Shown in pieces: positions 36,103-47,768 of a stretch of DNA of 64,000 nt. Within the stretch, counting starts at the first letter, position 1, and every line of letters starts with the position of its first letter. Below the pieces are notes generated by a model. It searched no databases. It saw only the letters and a program-made list of their open reading frames with translations, and had not been told where the DNA came from. The position numbers were made by a program, and so were the translations under genes. This stretch comes from Sinimarinibacterium arenosum (GTDB lineage Bacteria; Pseudomonadota; Gammaproteobacteria; Nevskiales; Nevskiaceae): positions 211,351-275,350 of the forward strand of contig NZ_SUKF01000008.1 of assembly GCF_005047655.1 (NCBI RefSeq), written 5' to 3'.

Positions 36103-36549
36103 ATGAGAGGCAAGTCACTGCTGATGGCTGCGATGCTGTGCGCGGCCACGTCTATTGCTCTGGGCGGGCCTGTTTACAAATGGGTCGACACGCAGGGGCG
36201 GTATCACTACGGCGATCAGCCGCTTCCGGGCTGGACGCGCGTCGACGTCAAGCCGATCGGTGGCGGTGCCACGGAGCCGGAACCCACCCCCACTCCCGCG
36301 CCGGTCGACGACGCGCCGGCTGGGGAAGATCCCGTGAAGGCGGTGAACGACGCAGCCGCAAGCGCGCGGCTGCGGGCGGACGAATGCAAGCGGCGCAGGG
36401 AGCAGCTGGAAACCTACCGCAACGCGCCGCGCATCATCGAGCGCGATGAAAAAGGCCAGGAACGCGAGTACAACGAGGCGCAGAGGCTGCAGTTGCTCGA
36501 ACAGACCCAGCGACAGGTCACCGAGCTGTGTCGGGACCCGTCCGGGTAG
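36103..36549 (+). CDS. DUF4124-domain secreted protein
   Basis: 148 residues. A signal peptide (about 1-21) is followed by the DUF4124 module GPVYKWVDTQGRYHYGDQP, a Pro/Thr/Glu-rich linker (about 58-78) and a charged helical C-terminus with two Cys that may form a disulfide. The family is widespread in proteobacteria without assigned function. Separate from the guanidine operon by 79 bases and facing speE. Confidence 0.85.
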   Translation: MRGKSLLMAAMLCAATSIALGGPVYKWVDTQGRYHYGDQPLPGWTRVDVKPIGGGATEPEPTPTPAPVDDAPAGEDPVKAVNDAAASARLRADECKRRREQLETYRNAPRIIERDEKGQEREYNEAQRLQLLEQTQRQVTELCRDPSG

Positions 36550-36559
36550 CGGGGTCGAT

Positions 36560-37411
36560 TCAGGCCTTCAGCGCGCGCCGCATGAAGTTCGGCAGCGCAA
36601 ACGCACCGCGATGGATCTCGGCGTTGTAGTACTGCGTGTCCAGCGCGTCCAGCGCCGCCGGATCGAGACGCTCGGCCAGCGCGCCGGCCTGCTTGCAGGC
36701 GATCGAGCCTGACCACCAGCCCGACGGATAGATCGGCTGCGGAAAGTGCAACAGATGCGTCTGGGCAAAGCCGGCGTCGCGCATGGCCTGATGCATTTCG
36801 GTTATCAGATCCTGATGCAGCAGCGGCGATTCGGATTGCTGCACCAGCATGCCGTCCGCACGCAGCGCACGGATGCAGTCCAGATAGAAGCGCTTGCCGA
36901 ACAGACCTTCGGCCGGGCCGACCGGGTCGGTCGAATCGATGATGATCAGGTCGATCGAGCCTTCCGGGGCGTCCTTCATCCACTGGATGCCGTCGCCGAA
37001 GAACAGCGTCGCGCGCGGGTCGTTGTTCTTGTCGCACAGCTCCGGGAAATACTGCTCCGACAGTCGCGTCACGCGCTCGTCGATCTCGACCTGGGTTGCG
37101 GACTCGACCTCCGGGTGCTTCAGCACTTCGCGCAAGGTGCCGCAGTCGCCGCCGCCGACGACCACCACGTTGCGGGGGTTCGGGTGCGAGTTCAGCGCCG
37201 GATGCGACATCATCTCGTGATAGAGGAAATTGTCGCGCGTCGTGACCATGGTGCAGCCGTCGATGGTCATCAGATACCCGAACGTCTCGGTCTTCCAGAT
37301 CTCGATGGACTGGAAGGGCGTGCGCTCCTCGTGGACCTTTTCGGCCTTGAGAGAAAATGCGCTGCCGGTGGCGTCAACGGCTTCAGTGAACCAGCTGCGA
37401 TCGAGTGTCAT
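36560..37411 (-). CDS. speE: Spermidine synthase (polyamine aminopropyltransferase)
   Basis: 283 residues. Transfers an aminopropyl group from decarboxylated S-adenosylmethionine to putrescine. VVVVGGGDCGTLREVLKHP near residue 85 is the nucleotide-binding motif, IIIDSTDPVGPAEGLF near 155 contains the catalytic Asp, and QSIEIWKTETFG lies near the N-terminus. Divergent from speA with 71 bases between starts, so the two polyamine genes likely share a control region. Confidence 0.95.
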   Translation of the reverse strand: MTLDRSWFTEAVDATGSAFSLKAEKVHEERTPFQSIEIWKTETFGYLMTIDGCTMVTTRDNFLYHEMMSHPALNSHPNPRNVVVVGGGDCGTLREVLKHPEVESATQVEIDERVTRLSEQYFPELCDKNNDPRATLFFGDGIQWMKDAPEGSIDLIIIDSTDPVGPAEGLFGKRFYLDCIRALRADGMLVQQSESPLLHQDLITEMHQAMRDAGFAQTHLLHFPQPIYPSGWWSGSIACKQAGALAERLDPAALDALDTQYYNAEIHRGAFALPNFMRRALKA

Positions 37412-37482
37412 CGGGAGTTTCCTGAGAAGGCTCTAGAATGGCGGAAAATTAGCGGCGCGAGTATATCGAGTGACGACTTCCG

Positions 37483-39378
<1,896 letters not shown>

Positions 39379-39534
39379 CCGCCGCAGACGCCGACTCCGC
39401 GGTTTGGCGGGGGCGCCCGGAGGTCTTCAATCATCCGGGCCGCTTGCCGTAGTCGGAGTGCCGCCTTGCGCGTGCGGCGGCAGGTCCGTGACTCAGGGCG
39501 CTGCGCTACCGGCGCCCGAACCTGCTGAGTCGGG

Positions 39535-40428
39535 TCAGGCGTTGAGAAAGCGCCGCAACTCGCGGCCAAAACGGCGCGGCGCTTCAAACGGAATGGCGTG
39601 ACCGCAGCGCGAGAACGTCACCATCTGTGCATGCGGCACCAGATCGGCGATGGTGCGCTGGCCCGCGGCCGGATACATCACCGAATCCTCGCCGATCAGC
39701 ACCGTCATCGGCACCTTCATCTGTGGCAGGCTCGGACGCCAGTCGTAGTCGTCTTCCAGATACGAGCGCACGCAGTCGAGATAGATCGACCAGTTCTGCG
39801 TCGGCGCGACGCGACGGATCAGCTGTTCGTAACGTGCCAGTCGGCCGATGGCTTTCCATCCGCGGTGATGGAAGGCGTGATCGAAGAATTCGCTGAGGCT
39901 GTGCCAGAGCTGTCTGCGCAGCGCAGGCGGCAAGGTTTCGTAGTCGGCGCCACGGTAGGGTTCGAGTTCGCCCATCAGCGCCTTCCAGCCCACCATGCGC
40001 TGTTGCTGCTCCGTGCCGAGCAGACCGTGCTGCCAGTCGGCGTCATTGCGCACGCGCGGTGACTGGTCAATGTGCAGATAGCGATCGATACGCTCGAAGC
40101 CGTGCAGGCGGTGGTACTGGAGCGCGGTACAGGCGCCCATCGACAGCCCCCCGAGCCGAACGCCGTGCAGATCCAGCGCGTCGAGCAGGTCCGCCAGATC
40201 ATCCGCATGCTGGCTGAGCAGACACGACTGACTCAGTGCGGTGGAATGAGAGCCGCCGAAGCCACGCAGGTCGGGCAGGATGAAGCGATAGCGATGGGCC
40301 AGCGGCAAGGCGAACGGCAGCCACAGCGCAGCCGGCATCGCAAAGCCGTGCAGCAGGACGACCGGCTCACCGCGTCCGATGTCGTGATAGTGCAGTCTGG
40401 CGCCGTCGCGCGTACGGAGGTAGGGCAT
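39535..40428 (-). CDS. Alpha/beta hydrolase
   Basis: 297 residues. Oxyanion HGFAMP near residue 33, nucleophile elbow GLSMGA near 100, acidic residue probably in GEDSVMYPAAG near 237 and catalytic His in CGHAIPFE near 277. The canonical triad is complete; substrate unknown (esterase, lipase or ring-cleavage hydrolase). ATG 40428 (MPYLRT) is the family start; the frame to 40509 adds an unrelated stretch. It is followed upstream by a patatin gene on the same strand. Confidence 0.88.
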   Translation of the reverse strand: MPYLRTRDGARLHYHDIGRGEPVVLLHGFAMPAALWLPFALPLAHRYRFILPDLRGFGGSHSTALSQSCLLSQHADDLADLLDALDLHGVRLGGLSMGACTALQYHRLHGFERIDRYLHIDQSPRVRNDADWQHGLLGTEQQQRMVGWKALMGELEPYRGADYETLPPALRRQLWHSLSEFFDHAFHHRGWKAIGRLARYEQLIRRVAPTQNWSIYLDCVRSYLEDDYDWRPSLPQMKVPMTVLIGEDSVMYPAAGQRTIADLVPHAQMVTFSRCGHAIPFEAPRRFGRELRRFLNA

Positions 40429-40566
40429 GCCTGTGCACTCTAGCGACAATCGCGATTGTTGGAAGCGCCAGAAAAAGCTTGTGTATCGCCGGCTCAATTC
40501 AACCGGCAACGGCGATCAAATCAGCGTGAACCAGTGTCTGCGCGGACCACGACCGGACCGCTCTGT

Positions 40567-42063
40567 TCAGCCTGCTGCGGTGGTGCGGATGTGCGCGGCC
40601 GGGCGTTTGCGCTGGGCGGGTGCATACGTGGCCAGTGCTTCGTAGTCACGGCGGATCGATTCCAGATGCCGACCGATCCGGGTCTGGATGCGCACCATTT
40701 CCAGCTTGGGCCACGCGGCTCGTTCGCCCATGGCGATCAGCTCGGCGATCTCGGCTTCGGACAGATGCGTCAGCAGGCGCACCGGGTTGTAGAACTTGTA
40801 GGGCGGAAGAATGTTGATATCGCCGGCATAGTCCTGATTCAGCACGGACAGTACGATGTTGGTCGCACGATTGAGGCGAGGTCGTCGCGACAGCGGTCGG
40901 CTCAGCAGCGTCGCTCCGGCGTTGAGCCACACACGTGCGGTGCGAGTCGCGGCGATCCTTAGAACATTGCCGATCTCGTTTCTGCGTCTGGCGTCGCTGA
41001 TGAACGGAATGACATGTGGATTGGTCTGGCTGACGATGAAGTGATTCACGCCATAGAGTCGCGCGAGACGTTTGGCGGGCAGGTCGTCGCTGACCGCACC
41101 GTCGACCCAGCGCCGTGTTGGCAGATACTGCTTTTTCTTTCCGTCCTTGTCCTTGGCCGCAAGTGTGACCGGCGGGTAAACACCGGGAACTGCGGCGGAG
41201 GCGAGGATCGCTTCGCGGATCAGCACATTGGGCGACGTCACCGCATTGAGCAGACGGGAGGTCTGATGGGCTTCCGCGGGTGAAATCGAAATGTTCAGAT
41301 GACGGCCGGTCTTGTCGTAGGCCTCCTGGAACGTCATGTCCGGTACCAGACGGGCGATGATCGCCTTGATTTCGCTGACCTGAAGCACGGGCTGGCGCAG
41401 GCGCTGCAGAATTCCCGGAGGTTGCTCGCCCGGATCAATCTTGTGCACCAGATAATTCGGGTCAAAGATCTTTTGCAGCTCGGCGTCCGTGTGGGTTGCC
41501 ACGATGCTGCCGACGAAGGAGCCGCCACTGGAACCGGACAGCACCGTGGGCAACAGGCCCTGTTCCCACAGTGCTTTGACCACGCCGATGTGGAAATACA
41601 GCAGCATGCCGGAGCCGCTCATCATCAATGCTGACTGGCCGAAGCAGTGATGGGCACGCCGGAAGAAGTCGAGCTTGTCTTCGATGCTGATGTCATCAAT
41701 GTCCGGATCGGCAATGACATCCAGGGCATCGACGATCGCATCAACGTATTCGACGATCAGCTGTTTGGTTCCGAAGCGCGCACGATGGTACAGCTCCAGG
41801 CGTCCCATCCCGCCCATGTTGCCGTGTATGCCTTCGTTGAGATCGAATAGCAGCCCGTGGTGATCACCGGATGCGATCAGTTCACGCAGGCGTTCCACCC
41901 GTGTGCGGATGGCGCGGTAATCGTATTGGCTCGACTGATCCGTCGCCTTCCAGCGCTGGTGGCCCGCTAGTTCGTCGTAAGCCTGCGCCGCGTCGCTCCA
42001 CTGTGCGTAGTTGCGAGCCTCATGCATGGCTTTGCGGGCGTTGCGGATTGCTGGGGTTGGCAT
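40567..42063 (-). CDS. Patatin-like phospholipase with DUF3336 N-terminus
   Basis: 498 residues. DUF3336 region (about 1-145) is followed by the patatin domain with SGSGMLLYFHIGVVKAL, nucleophile Ser in GSSGGSF near 180 and the Asp of the Ser-Asp dyad in VDGAVSDDLPAKRL near 325. This is the arrangement of yeast Tgl3/4/5-like triacylglycerol lipases and their bacterial relatives. It likely acts on membrane or storage lipid. ATG 42063. Confidence 0.9.
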   Translation of the reverse strand: MPTPAIRNARKAMHEARNYAQWSDAAQAYDELAGHQRWKATDQSSQYDYRAIRTRVERLRELIASGDHHGLLFDLNEGIHGNMGGMGRLELYHRARFGTKQLIVEYVDAIVDALDVIADPDIDDISIEDKLDFFRRAHHCFGQSALMMSGSGMLLYFHIGVVKALWEQGLLPTVLSGSSGGSFVGSIVATHTDAELQKIFDPNYLVHKIDPGEQPPGILQRLRQPVLQVSEIKAIIARLVPDMTFQEAYDKTGRHLNISISPAEAHQTSRLLNAVTSPNVLIREAILASAAVPGVYPPVTLAAKDKDGKKKQYLPTRRWVDGAVSDDLPAKRLARLYGVNHFIVSQTNPHVIPFISDARRRNEIGNVLRIAATRTARVWLNAGATLLSRPLSRRPRLNRATNIVLSVLNQDYAGDINILPPYKFYNPVRLLTHLSEAEIAELIAMGERAAWPKLEMVRIQTRIGRHLESIRRDYEALATYAPAQRKRPAAHIRTTAAG

Positions 42064-42495
42064 GGTGCGTGGCGATTCGGCGGGTTTGGTTTAGAAGAAT
42101 TCTGCGCAGTTCGTGCCTGGAAGGACTGTGCTTCAAACTGAGCAGGATGCCCTTAGGGCTCAACAACGATGATACGGAAACGCCGCATTAAGTTGGAACT
42201 GGAATGCGGAAACCTGACTACTTCGGCGGTAATCGCTGCAAGCTGAGTGATTCAGATTGACAGTGGGTACCAACGTGATGCGGAAAATCCGGATGGATTG
42301 AAATATGGATGGCAGCCGGCGTTGCGTCACTATGGACAAGGATTGCTGATATGCGAGCATTTAGCTGAGCGGCCTTCCGGCAGAGAATCCCAAATATAAA
42401 TTGCTGACAGCTTCGAGCGCCGTCGATCAAGAACTCTTGATGACAAAGGTGCTGGGCCAGCTGAGTGCGCATTCAAACAAGAGGAGAGCTGGTTC
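42064..42495. other. 432-base intergenic stretch without recognised gene
   Basis: Lower GC than the flanking core; short frames on both strands lack similarity. It probably holds the promoters for the leftward patatin gene and the rightward TonB receptor gene and marks the left edge of the accessory island. No clear repeat or attachment site seen. Confidence 0.5.
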
Positions 42496-45063
42496 ATGTC
42501 AATGGCGGAACTGCCGGCGTATGCGCGCGGGTGCTGTTTGGCACTTGTTGCTTCACTACTTGCGTGTCCAGTGCATGTGGCCGCCCAGACGTATGATTTG
42601 GACTACTTGCTTGAGGACGAATCCGCCTCGGGGACAGAGAAATCAAGCACGACGGACGACGCCACTGATTCGCCTAGCGCCCCGGAGGCCGACACTGGCT
42701 CCGATGACACACAAGGTCGATCGGAACCTTCACTTGACGAATCGCCAGCGCCTTATGCGCAAAGCCTGCCTGTTGAGCCGATAGTCGCCGAAGAGGCTCC
42801 GCGCAAGGCGGCAGTTCGGAAGCCGCAAGCAAGGCTTGAGGAAATTATTGTTACTGCGCAGAAGCGAGCAGAAGATGTACGCGATGTGCCAATCGCGATA
42901 TCGGTGATGTCTGGCGAGGACATGAAGAAGGCTGCCATCTCCAGCTTCGACGAAATGGCGCGCCTGATCCCCAATGTGTCCTTCAACACGGACTTTAATT
43001 CGCTGTATATGAGGGGCATCGGCACAGCCGAACTCAACATTATTTCGGAACAGGCTGTGTCGTATGTGTTGGACGGAGTCTATGTATCGCGACTGGACTA
43101 CCTCAAGCCCGGTTTCATGGATGTTCAGCGCATCGAGGTTCTCAAAGGTCCGCAGGGCACGTTGTACGGACGTAATGCGACGGCAGGCGTCATCAACGTG
43201 ACATACGGCGAGCCAACCGAGGAGTGGGAATCTTCGGTGTCGATCAGCGGTGGCTCAAGAAATTTGAGGAAAGTTGAGGCAGCCGTATCCGGACCGATCA
43301 GTGATGATTTGGGCTTTCGCCTCGCTGGGAACCTAACGCGTGAAGACGGACATACATTGAACCTCACGGACGGCAATACCCTTGGGGACAAAGATATCAG
43401 GCAAGCGCGCGCGAAGTTTCACTACCGCATCACGGACGATCTTGATGTATCGCTGGGAGCAAGCTACTTCGACTACTTTATCGGTGTCTGGGGGGGCGCG
43501 GAGACCTTTCGGTCGGCCGAACCATTCCGCTCAGCGATTACGCTTCTCGATCCGAACTTTGAATATCAACTGGATCGCCGTAGTACGGCCAATCGCCAGA
43601 ACGCATCGAACGGTGAAGGCATCATTGTTCCGCTCCAGTTCACGCTGGACTATTGGAATCACAGCTTCTCTTCAATCACAGCATATTCCCGGCTGGATGA
43701 TTTTCAGGGCGGCGATATTGACGGCAGCGCGGCCATGATTGCCGAGATGCCGGTCTATTCAAAGTCACATGCCATCAGTCAGGAGTTCCGTGTCGTGTCC
43801 CCGCCGGGCGATATTGAGTACGTTGGCGGTGTCTTTCTGTATCAGTCGGAATTCAGTGCCGATCTCGACATCGCGGTACTGCCAAATTTCGGTCTTAATA
43901 CAATTTCGGGAGTCGGCCTGCTGACCCCGCTGATTGACTTAATTGGTGCCGATACGCTCGATCCGCTGACCGATTTGGTGTTCCCGGCGGGCAATATTGA
44001 TAACCTGAACGGCGAAGCATCGGTAAGGGTCAATTCGCTGGGTCTCTTTGGTCAAGCGACATGGCATATCAGCGATTCGCTGGCATTGTTGTTGGGGGGG
44101 CGTTATTCGAAGGATGATCGTCGCGGAAAGGCTGTCGAGAGTAGTGATGGTCCCGTACCGTTCTGGGCGGTGGTTACGCTTGGAGGATTCAGTGTTGATC
44201 GGAAGGCCGATGACGAAAACTTTTCGCCTAAGGTTTCACTTACGTGGGAAATGCTCGACGAAGTCACGCTGTATGGTACCTATGCCAAAGGATTTCGAGC
44301 GGGAAGTTTCAACATTGCCGCGATCGGCGGCCCGGATGACTTCGAATTCAAGGGGGAAGATTCGACGACATACGAAGCAGGCTTTAAGACCGAGTTTCTG
44401 GGGGGGCTGATACGCTTCAATCTGGGGGGCTTTGCGACAGTGTACAAAGACTACCAATTGGCAACGTTTAATGGTCTGGGTTACTCGATCGCCAACGCCG
44501 AAGAAGTGACAAGCAGGGGTATAGAGTCCGATCTGACGGCGATGATCTATCCAGGGCTGATCGCTACAGCCGCCGTGGGGTATAACAAGGGCCAGTTTGA
44601 AAAATACACGCAGGGTGGTTGCCCGTCGGTGGGCCTTCTGGAGCCGGGCGGACTACCGCCACAGGGCATCGCCGCTTTGCCACCGAATAAGATTTGCGAT
44701 TTGTCTGGTCGCCCACTATTTCGTGCTCCGGAATGGACCGGTAATCTCGGCTTGAACTATGCGGCGCCCCTGTTCGACTGGTCTATGGATCTCGTTGCCG
44801 GAGTCAACGCCACATATAAAGGCTTTGAATACATGGACTCCGATCTTGACCCTGTGGATGGACAGGATGCCTATTGGCTGTACAACGCGCACCTTGGATT
44901 GAAGGATGCAGACGATCGGTGGAGTGTCGTGGTTCACGGCAAGAACTTGACCGACGAACTGGTGAAGACGTTCAGCGGCGATATTCCAATTCAGCCAGGC
45001 TCGCATTGGGCGTTGACCAATCCCCCCCGCTCATTTTCAATGACGCTGACCGTCAATTTCTAG
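42496..45063 (+). CDS. TonB-dependent outer membrane receptor
   Basis: 855 residues. Signal peptide (cleavage near VAAQ), then an unusual acidic Ser/Asp/Glu-rich linker (about 33-95), TonB-box-like EEIIVTAQKR near 115, plug domain (RVPIAISV-like segment DVPIAISVM, RIEVLKGPQGTLYGRNAT near 215) and a 22-strand barrel ending in VNF. It resembles the large group of receptors in sphingomonads and marine gammaproteobacteria that take up hydrophobic or terpenoid substrates, and so likely imports the island's growth substrate. ATG 42496 with AGAGGAG upstream. Confidence 0.94.
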   Translation: MSMAELPAYARGCCLALVASLLACPVHVAAQTYDLDYLLEDESASGTEKSSTTDDATDSPSAPEADTGSDDTQGRSEPSLDESPAPYAQSLPVEPIVAEEAPRKAAVRKPQARLEEIIVTAQKRAEDVRDVPIAISVMSGEDMKKAAISSFDEMARLIPNVSFNTDFNSLYMRGIGTAELNIISEQAVSYVLDGVYVSRLDYLKPGFMDVQRIEVLKGPQGTLYGRNATAGVINVTYGEPTEEWESSVSISGGSRNLRKVEAAVSGPISDDLGFRLAGNLTREDGHTLNLTDGNTLGDKDIRQARAKFHYRITDDLDVSLGASYFDYFIGVWGGAETFRSAEPFRSAITLLDPNFEYQLDRRSTANRQNASNGEGIIVPLQFTLDYWNHSFSSITAYSRLDDFQGGDIDGSAAMIAEMPVYSKSHAISQEFRVVSPPGDIEYVGGVFLYQSEFSADLDIAVLPNFGLNTISGVGLLTPLIDLIGADTLDPLTDLVFPAGNIDNLNGEASVRVNSLGLFGQATWHISDSLALLLGGRYSKDDRRGKAVESSDGPVPFWAVVTLGGFSVDRKADDENFSPKVSLTWEMLDEVTLYGTYAKGFRAGSFNIAAIGGPDDFEFKGEDSTTYEAGFKTEFLGGLIRFNLGGFATVYKDYQLATFNGLGYSIANAEEVTSRGIESDLTAMIYPGLIATAAVGYNKGQFEKYTQGGCPSVGLLEPGGLPPQGIAALPPNKICDLSGRPLFRAPEWTGNLGLNYAAPLFDWSMDLVAGVNATYKGFEYMDSDLDPVDGQDAYWLYNAHLGLKDADDRWSVVVHGKNLTDELVKTFSGDIPIQPGSHWALTNPPRSFSMTLTVNF

Positions 45064-45177
45064 GGCGTTGCAAAGTAGGTCCCCAAGCTTTGGAATCCGG
45101 TATGATCGGACGATGGCAAGTGCGAGTATTACCCGCGTTGTAATGTCGAGGCAGGAATTGATCTGTGCGGGGGGACA

Positions 45178-46188
45178 ATGACAGTCTCGTCCACTCAATG
45201 GATGCAGCTCAAGAGACTTTTCGCCCAGTTTGCTCCGCATGACGCCGCGGTCGCCGAGCGGTTTGACGATCTGGTCGAGCGCGCCAAGGGTGCCCCACTT
45301 TGCGAGCAACACAGGCTTACTGCAGAGCTGACTGATTTGCTGGGCGAGCTCCCCACCGCCCAGGATTTAGCTTTTTTTCTTGGAAGGCATATGCCGATCA
45401 CGGCATATGGCGACATGGCGCTTGCCAGCAAGATCGCGCCCAACTTTGATGCTGCGCTACGGCTATTGAGCAAGTTTCATAGCCGCGCGGCACCGCTGGT
45501 CTTGTATACCTACACCAGTGATGTGCATGAGGGGCGATTCGGAGTCGGCTTTCGAGCGCCGGTGAGTAGTCGTGGTCAGGCTTTTGTGCTGGGAGCCGCG
45601 GCCGCTGTGTTAAGTATTGAACTGACGCGCTTCGCGGGGGCTGGCTCCAAGTTGGAGCGGATTGAGCTGACATCCGATTGCGAAGGCTGGAAGTCAGCGT
45701 ATTTGCGTCACTTAGGCGTTAGTCCGAGTACTGGACATGATCACAACATGTTTGTGATCAGGCGCGCAGCACTAGACGCTTCGAATCCTATTGGCGATGC
45801 AGAAACTTTTGAGAGTCTGGTTGCAGAGTATTCGAGGCGTGTCGATCTGGAGGAATCCGGGATAAGTGCTAGTGTGAAGGTATGCGAACTGCTCATTGCG
45901 AATATCGTCGATGTTCCGACGCTGAGTGCTCTGGCAAAAAATTTGCACATGACGCCTAGACAGCTACGGCTGGCTCTGCAGCGCGAGGCTACCAGTTATC
46001 GAGAACTTGTCCGGCAGTGCCGAATCAAGTATGCGAGTGCTTTGATCAAGGATGTTACGTTGCCGGTGTCGCAGATCGCATATCGTCTGGGCTATGCAGA
46101 TCTGTCGTCTTTCACGCATAGCTTCAAGCGCTGGACCGGCAAGACTCCATCCGAACTGCGCCAAGCATCGCTTGAACGCCGGCAGTAG
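45178..46188 (+). CDS. AraC-family regulator (OruR/AraC_binding_2-like)
   Basis: 336 residues. The N-terminal ligand-binding region (about 10-200) resembles the arabinose-binding-like domain of OruR-type regulators; the C-terminal AraC helix-turn-helix pair lies at about 240-330 with IAYRLGYADLSSFTHSFKRW. It follows the TonB receptor gene by 114 bases and likely controls the receptor or the downstream catabolic genes. ATG 45178. Confidence 0.88.
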   Translation: MTVSSTQWMQLKRLFAQFAPHDAAVAERFDDLVERAKGAPLCEQHRLTAELTDLLGELPTAQDLAFFLGRHMPITAYGDMALASKIAPNFDAALRLLSKFHSRAAPLVLYTYTSDVHEGRFGVGFRAPVSSRGQAFVLGAAAAVLSIELTRFAGAGSKLERIELTSDCEGWKSAYLRHLGVSPSTGHDHNMFVIRRAALDASNPIGDAETFESLVAEYSRRVDLEESGISASVKVCELLIANIVDVPTLSALAKNLHMTPRQLRLALQREATSYRELVRQCRIKYASALIKDVTLPVSQIAYRLGYADLSSFTHSFKRWTGKTPSELRQASLERRQ

Positions 46189-46310
46189 CCGGCGTCATTG
46201 CGAGCAAACAATCGTAGTTTGAGATCATTTCGAGATGCGCACTTATTGCGTAGCTTTGTCAACGCTGATGCGGTCGCATTGGCTTCGACGAAAGCAGCCA
46301 GGAGTCGCGC

Positions 46311-47168
46311 ATGCCCCCAGTCCTTAGCTCGACCGCACAGACATTGTCTCAAACGCCATACGACATCAATGTGCGTGCAGACTTGAAATGGGATTTTTCG
46401 AAAGTCGGCAAGCAGTTTGTAGATGGCGATCCATTGATTAGCTGCCTGTGGGCCGCATTTTCGATTGGCGCTCCGGTCATTGAACGGTTCTTCATTAAGG
46501 CGCTGAAGCCCACCGTCGACACCATTGTTGGAGATGAAAAGCTAATTGACGACGTCAGATGCATGATTGCTCAAGAAGTGCATCACTCGGCGGCGCATAT
46601 CGTGTTCAACAAGCACCTCGAGAGCCTCGGCTTCGACGTCAAAGCGGTAACCAAGCAAATGGAAGCCACTGTGCAGGTCATGACCCGAGACATGACTCCG
46701 ATTGACATGCTCGGCATCGTTGCTGCCGGTGAGCATGCGCTCTATTCCTTTGCCCAGGTTTTCATCCGCTCAAACCAAGTTCGTAAGACCATGCATCCGC
46801 AAGTCGAGCGCCTGTTTCTCTATCACATGCTTGAAGAGGCTGAGCACGGCGCTGTGAGTCATGATCAGTACCGCTATTTTGCCGGCAATGATTATTTCCA
46901 TCGCCTCCGGACGGCTAGCAGAGCACGGCATTTATTTTCATTGTTGACTGATGCAGTGAGCACACTGTCCGGCCAGCTGGATGTGGAAATCACCGCTAAG
47001 AACTGGATCGCTTTGCATCGCTATCTTTGGGGAAATCCGGGACTGTTTCGGCTCATGATTGGAAATCTGGCGGGGTATCTGGCGCCTTGGTATCAGCTCA
47101 CTTTTACACACGAGGATGAGGCTGATATCAAGCGCTGGAATGACGAGCTGTACGCCGGACAACCGTAA
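46311..47168 (+). CDS. PF10118 metal-dependent hydrolase-like protein, copy 1
   Basis: 285 residues. The family is annotated as predicted metal-dependent hydrolases. ExxH and EH motifs, AQEVHHSAAH near 90, AAGEHALY near 145 and EEAEHGAVSHD near 180, spaced in an all-helical protein, look more like a ferritin-type diiron carboxylate site. A second copy is encoded at 59.7 kb, with near-identical motif blocks. Function unknown; in this island it may be an oxygenase-like step. ATG 46311 follows a poor ribosome binding site. Confidence 0.82.
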   Translation: MPPVLSSTAQTLSQTPYDINVRADLKWDFSKVGKQFVDGDPLISCLWAAFSIGAPVIERFFIKALKPTVDTIVGDEKLIDDVRCMIAQEVHHSAAHIVFNKHLESLGFDVKAVTKQMEATVQVMTRDMTPIDMLGIVAAGEHALYSFAQVFIRSNQVRKTMHPQVERLFLYHMLEEAEHGAVSHDQYRYFAGNDYFHRLRTASRARHLFSLLTDAVSTLSGQLDVEITAKNWIALHRYLWGNPGLFRLMIGNLAGYLAPWYQLTFTHEDEADIKRWNDELYAGQP

Positions 47169-47234
47169 TAAATACCGTAACGATCGGCATTGCCTCCATG
47201 CGCCGTTCATCGGCCTGCTCAGTATCAGTAATGT

Positions 47235-47260
47235 CCCCTTTTGGCTAGAGCCAAAAGGGG
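47235..47260. repeat. Perfect 12-bp inverted repeat beside the IS3 remnant
   Basis: CCCCTTTTGGCT and its complement are separated by two bases, directly after the transposase stop. It is probably part of the IS right end, or serves as a terminator. Confidence 0.6.
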
Positions 47261-47261
47261 G

Positions 47262-47760
47262 CTATGCGGCAAGTGCGAGTTTCTGGATGGGAGTGATGCC
47301 ACCGAGCACCATGTTCGGACGCTCATGGTTGTACGTCCATAGCCCGCGGGTGGCTTTGTCCTGCACCTGCTCAGTCGTATTGAATAGCGCTCCGTCCGTT
47401 TGCAGTGTTCAACGCAGGCGTTCTGTTGTGGCTCGCACGGATGGATGTGTCCGATGCTAATACTTTCCATTCTGCCCACGCCAACTGCGCGGCGCAGATG
47501 TACTCGGGACTGTCGTCGGAGCGAATTCTCCGTCGATTGCCGAGCCACCAACGATCTCTCCAACGCACGGAGCAAACTAGCTGCAGGCAACGACAGGTTC
47601 ACTTCGACGGTTAGGCCGTCGCGATTTACGTCGTTCAGCACGTTGAAAAGTCGAAAGCTACGGCCATCGGCAGCTGGTTATGCATGAAATCAATCGGCCA
47701 AACGTGGTTGATTGTTCCCGGCACCGTCAGGGGTTCAGGCTTCTCTCAGACGACAGACCT
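47262..47760 (-). pseudogene. Decayed IS3-family transposase (OrfB C-terminal part)
   Basis: Minus-strand translation across several frames gives, in order, PLTVPGTINHVWPIDFMHNQ, VEVNLSLPA, RIRSDDSPEYICAAQLAWAE, QQNACVEHCKRT and WTYNHERPNMVLGGITPIQK, then a stop at 47262. These follow the DDE core and C-terminus of IS3-family OrfB. At least three frameshifts and stops break it and the N-terminal part is missing: only about the last 165 codons remain, up to the thiolase end. It is a dead mobile element that marks past rearrangement in the island. Confidence 0.85.
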
Positions 47761-47768
47761 TCGGTGTG

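Noticed and set aside
39379..39534. GC-rich inverted repeats between speA and the hydrolase gene as terminators
   Set aside because: Stems such as TGCCGCC/GGCGGCA exist but no T-run follows, so I did not call a terminator.
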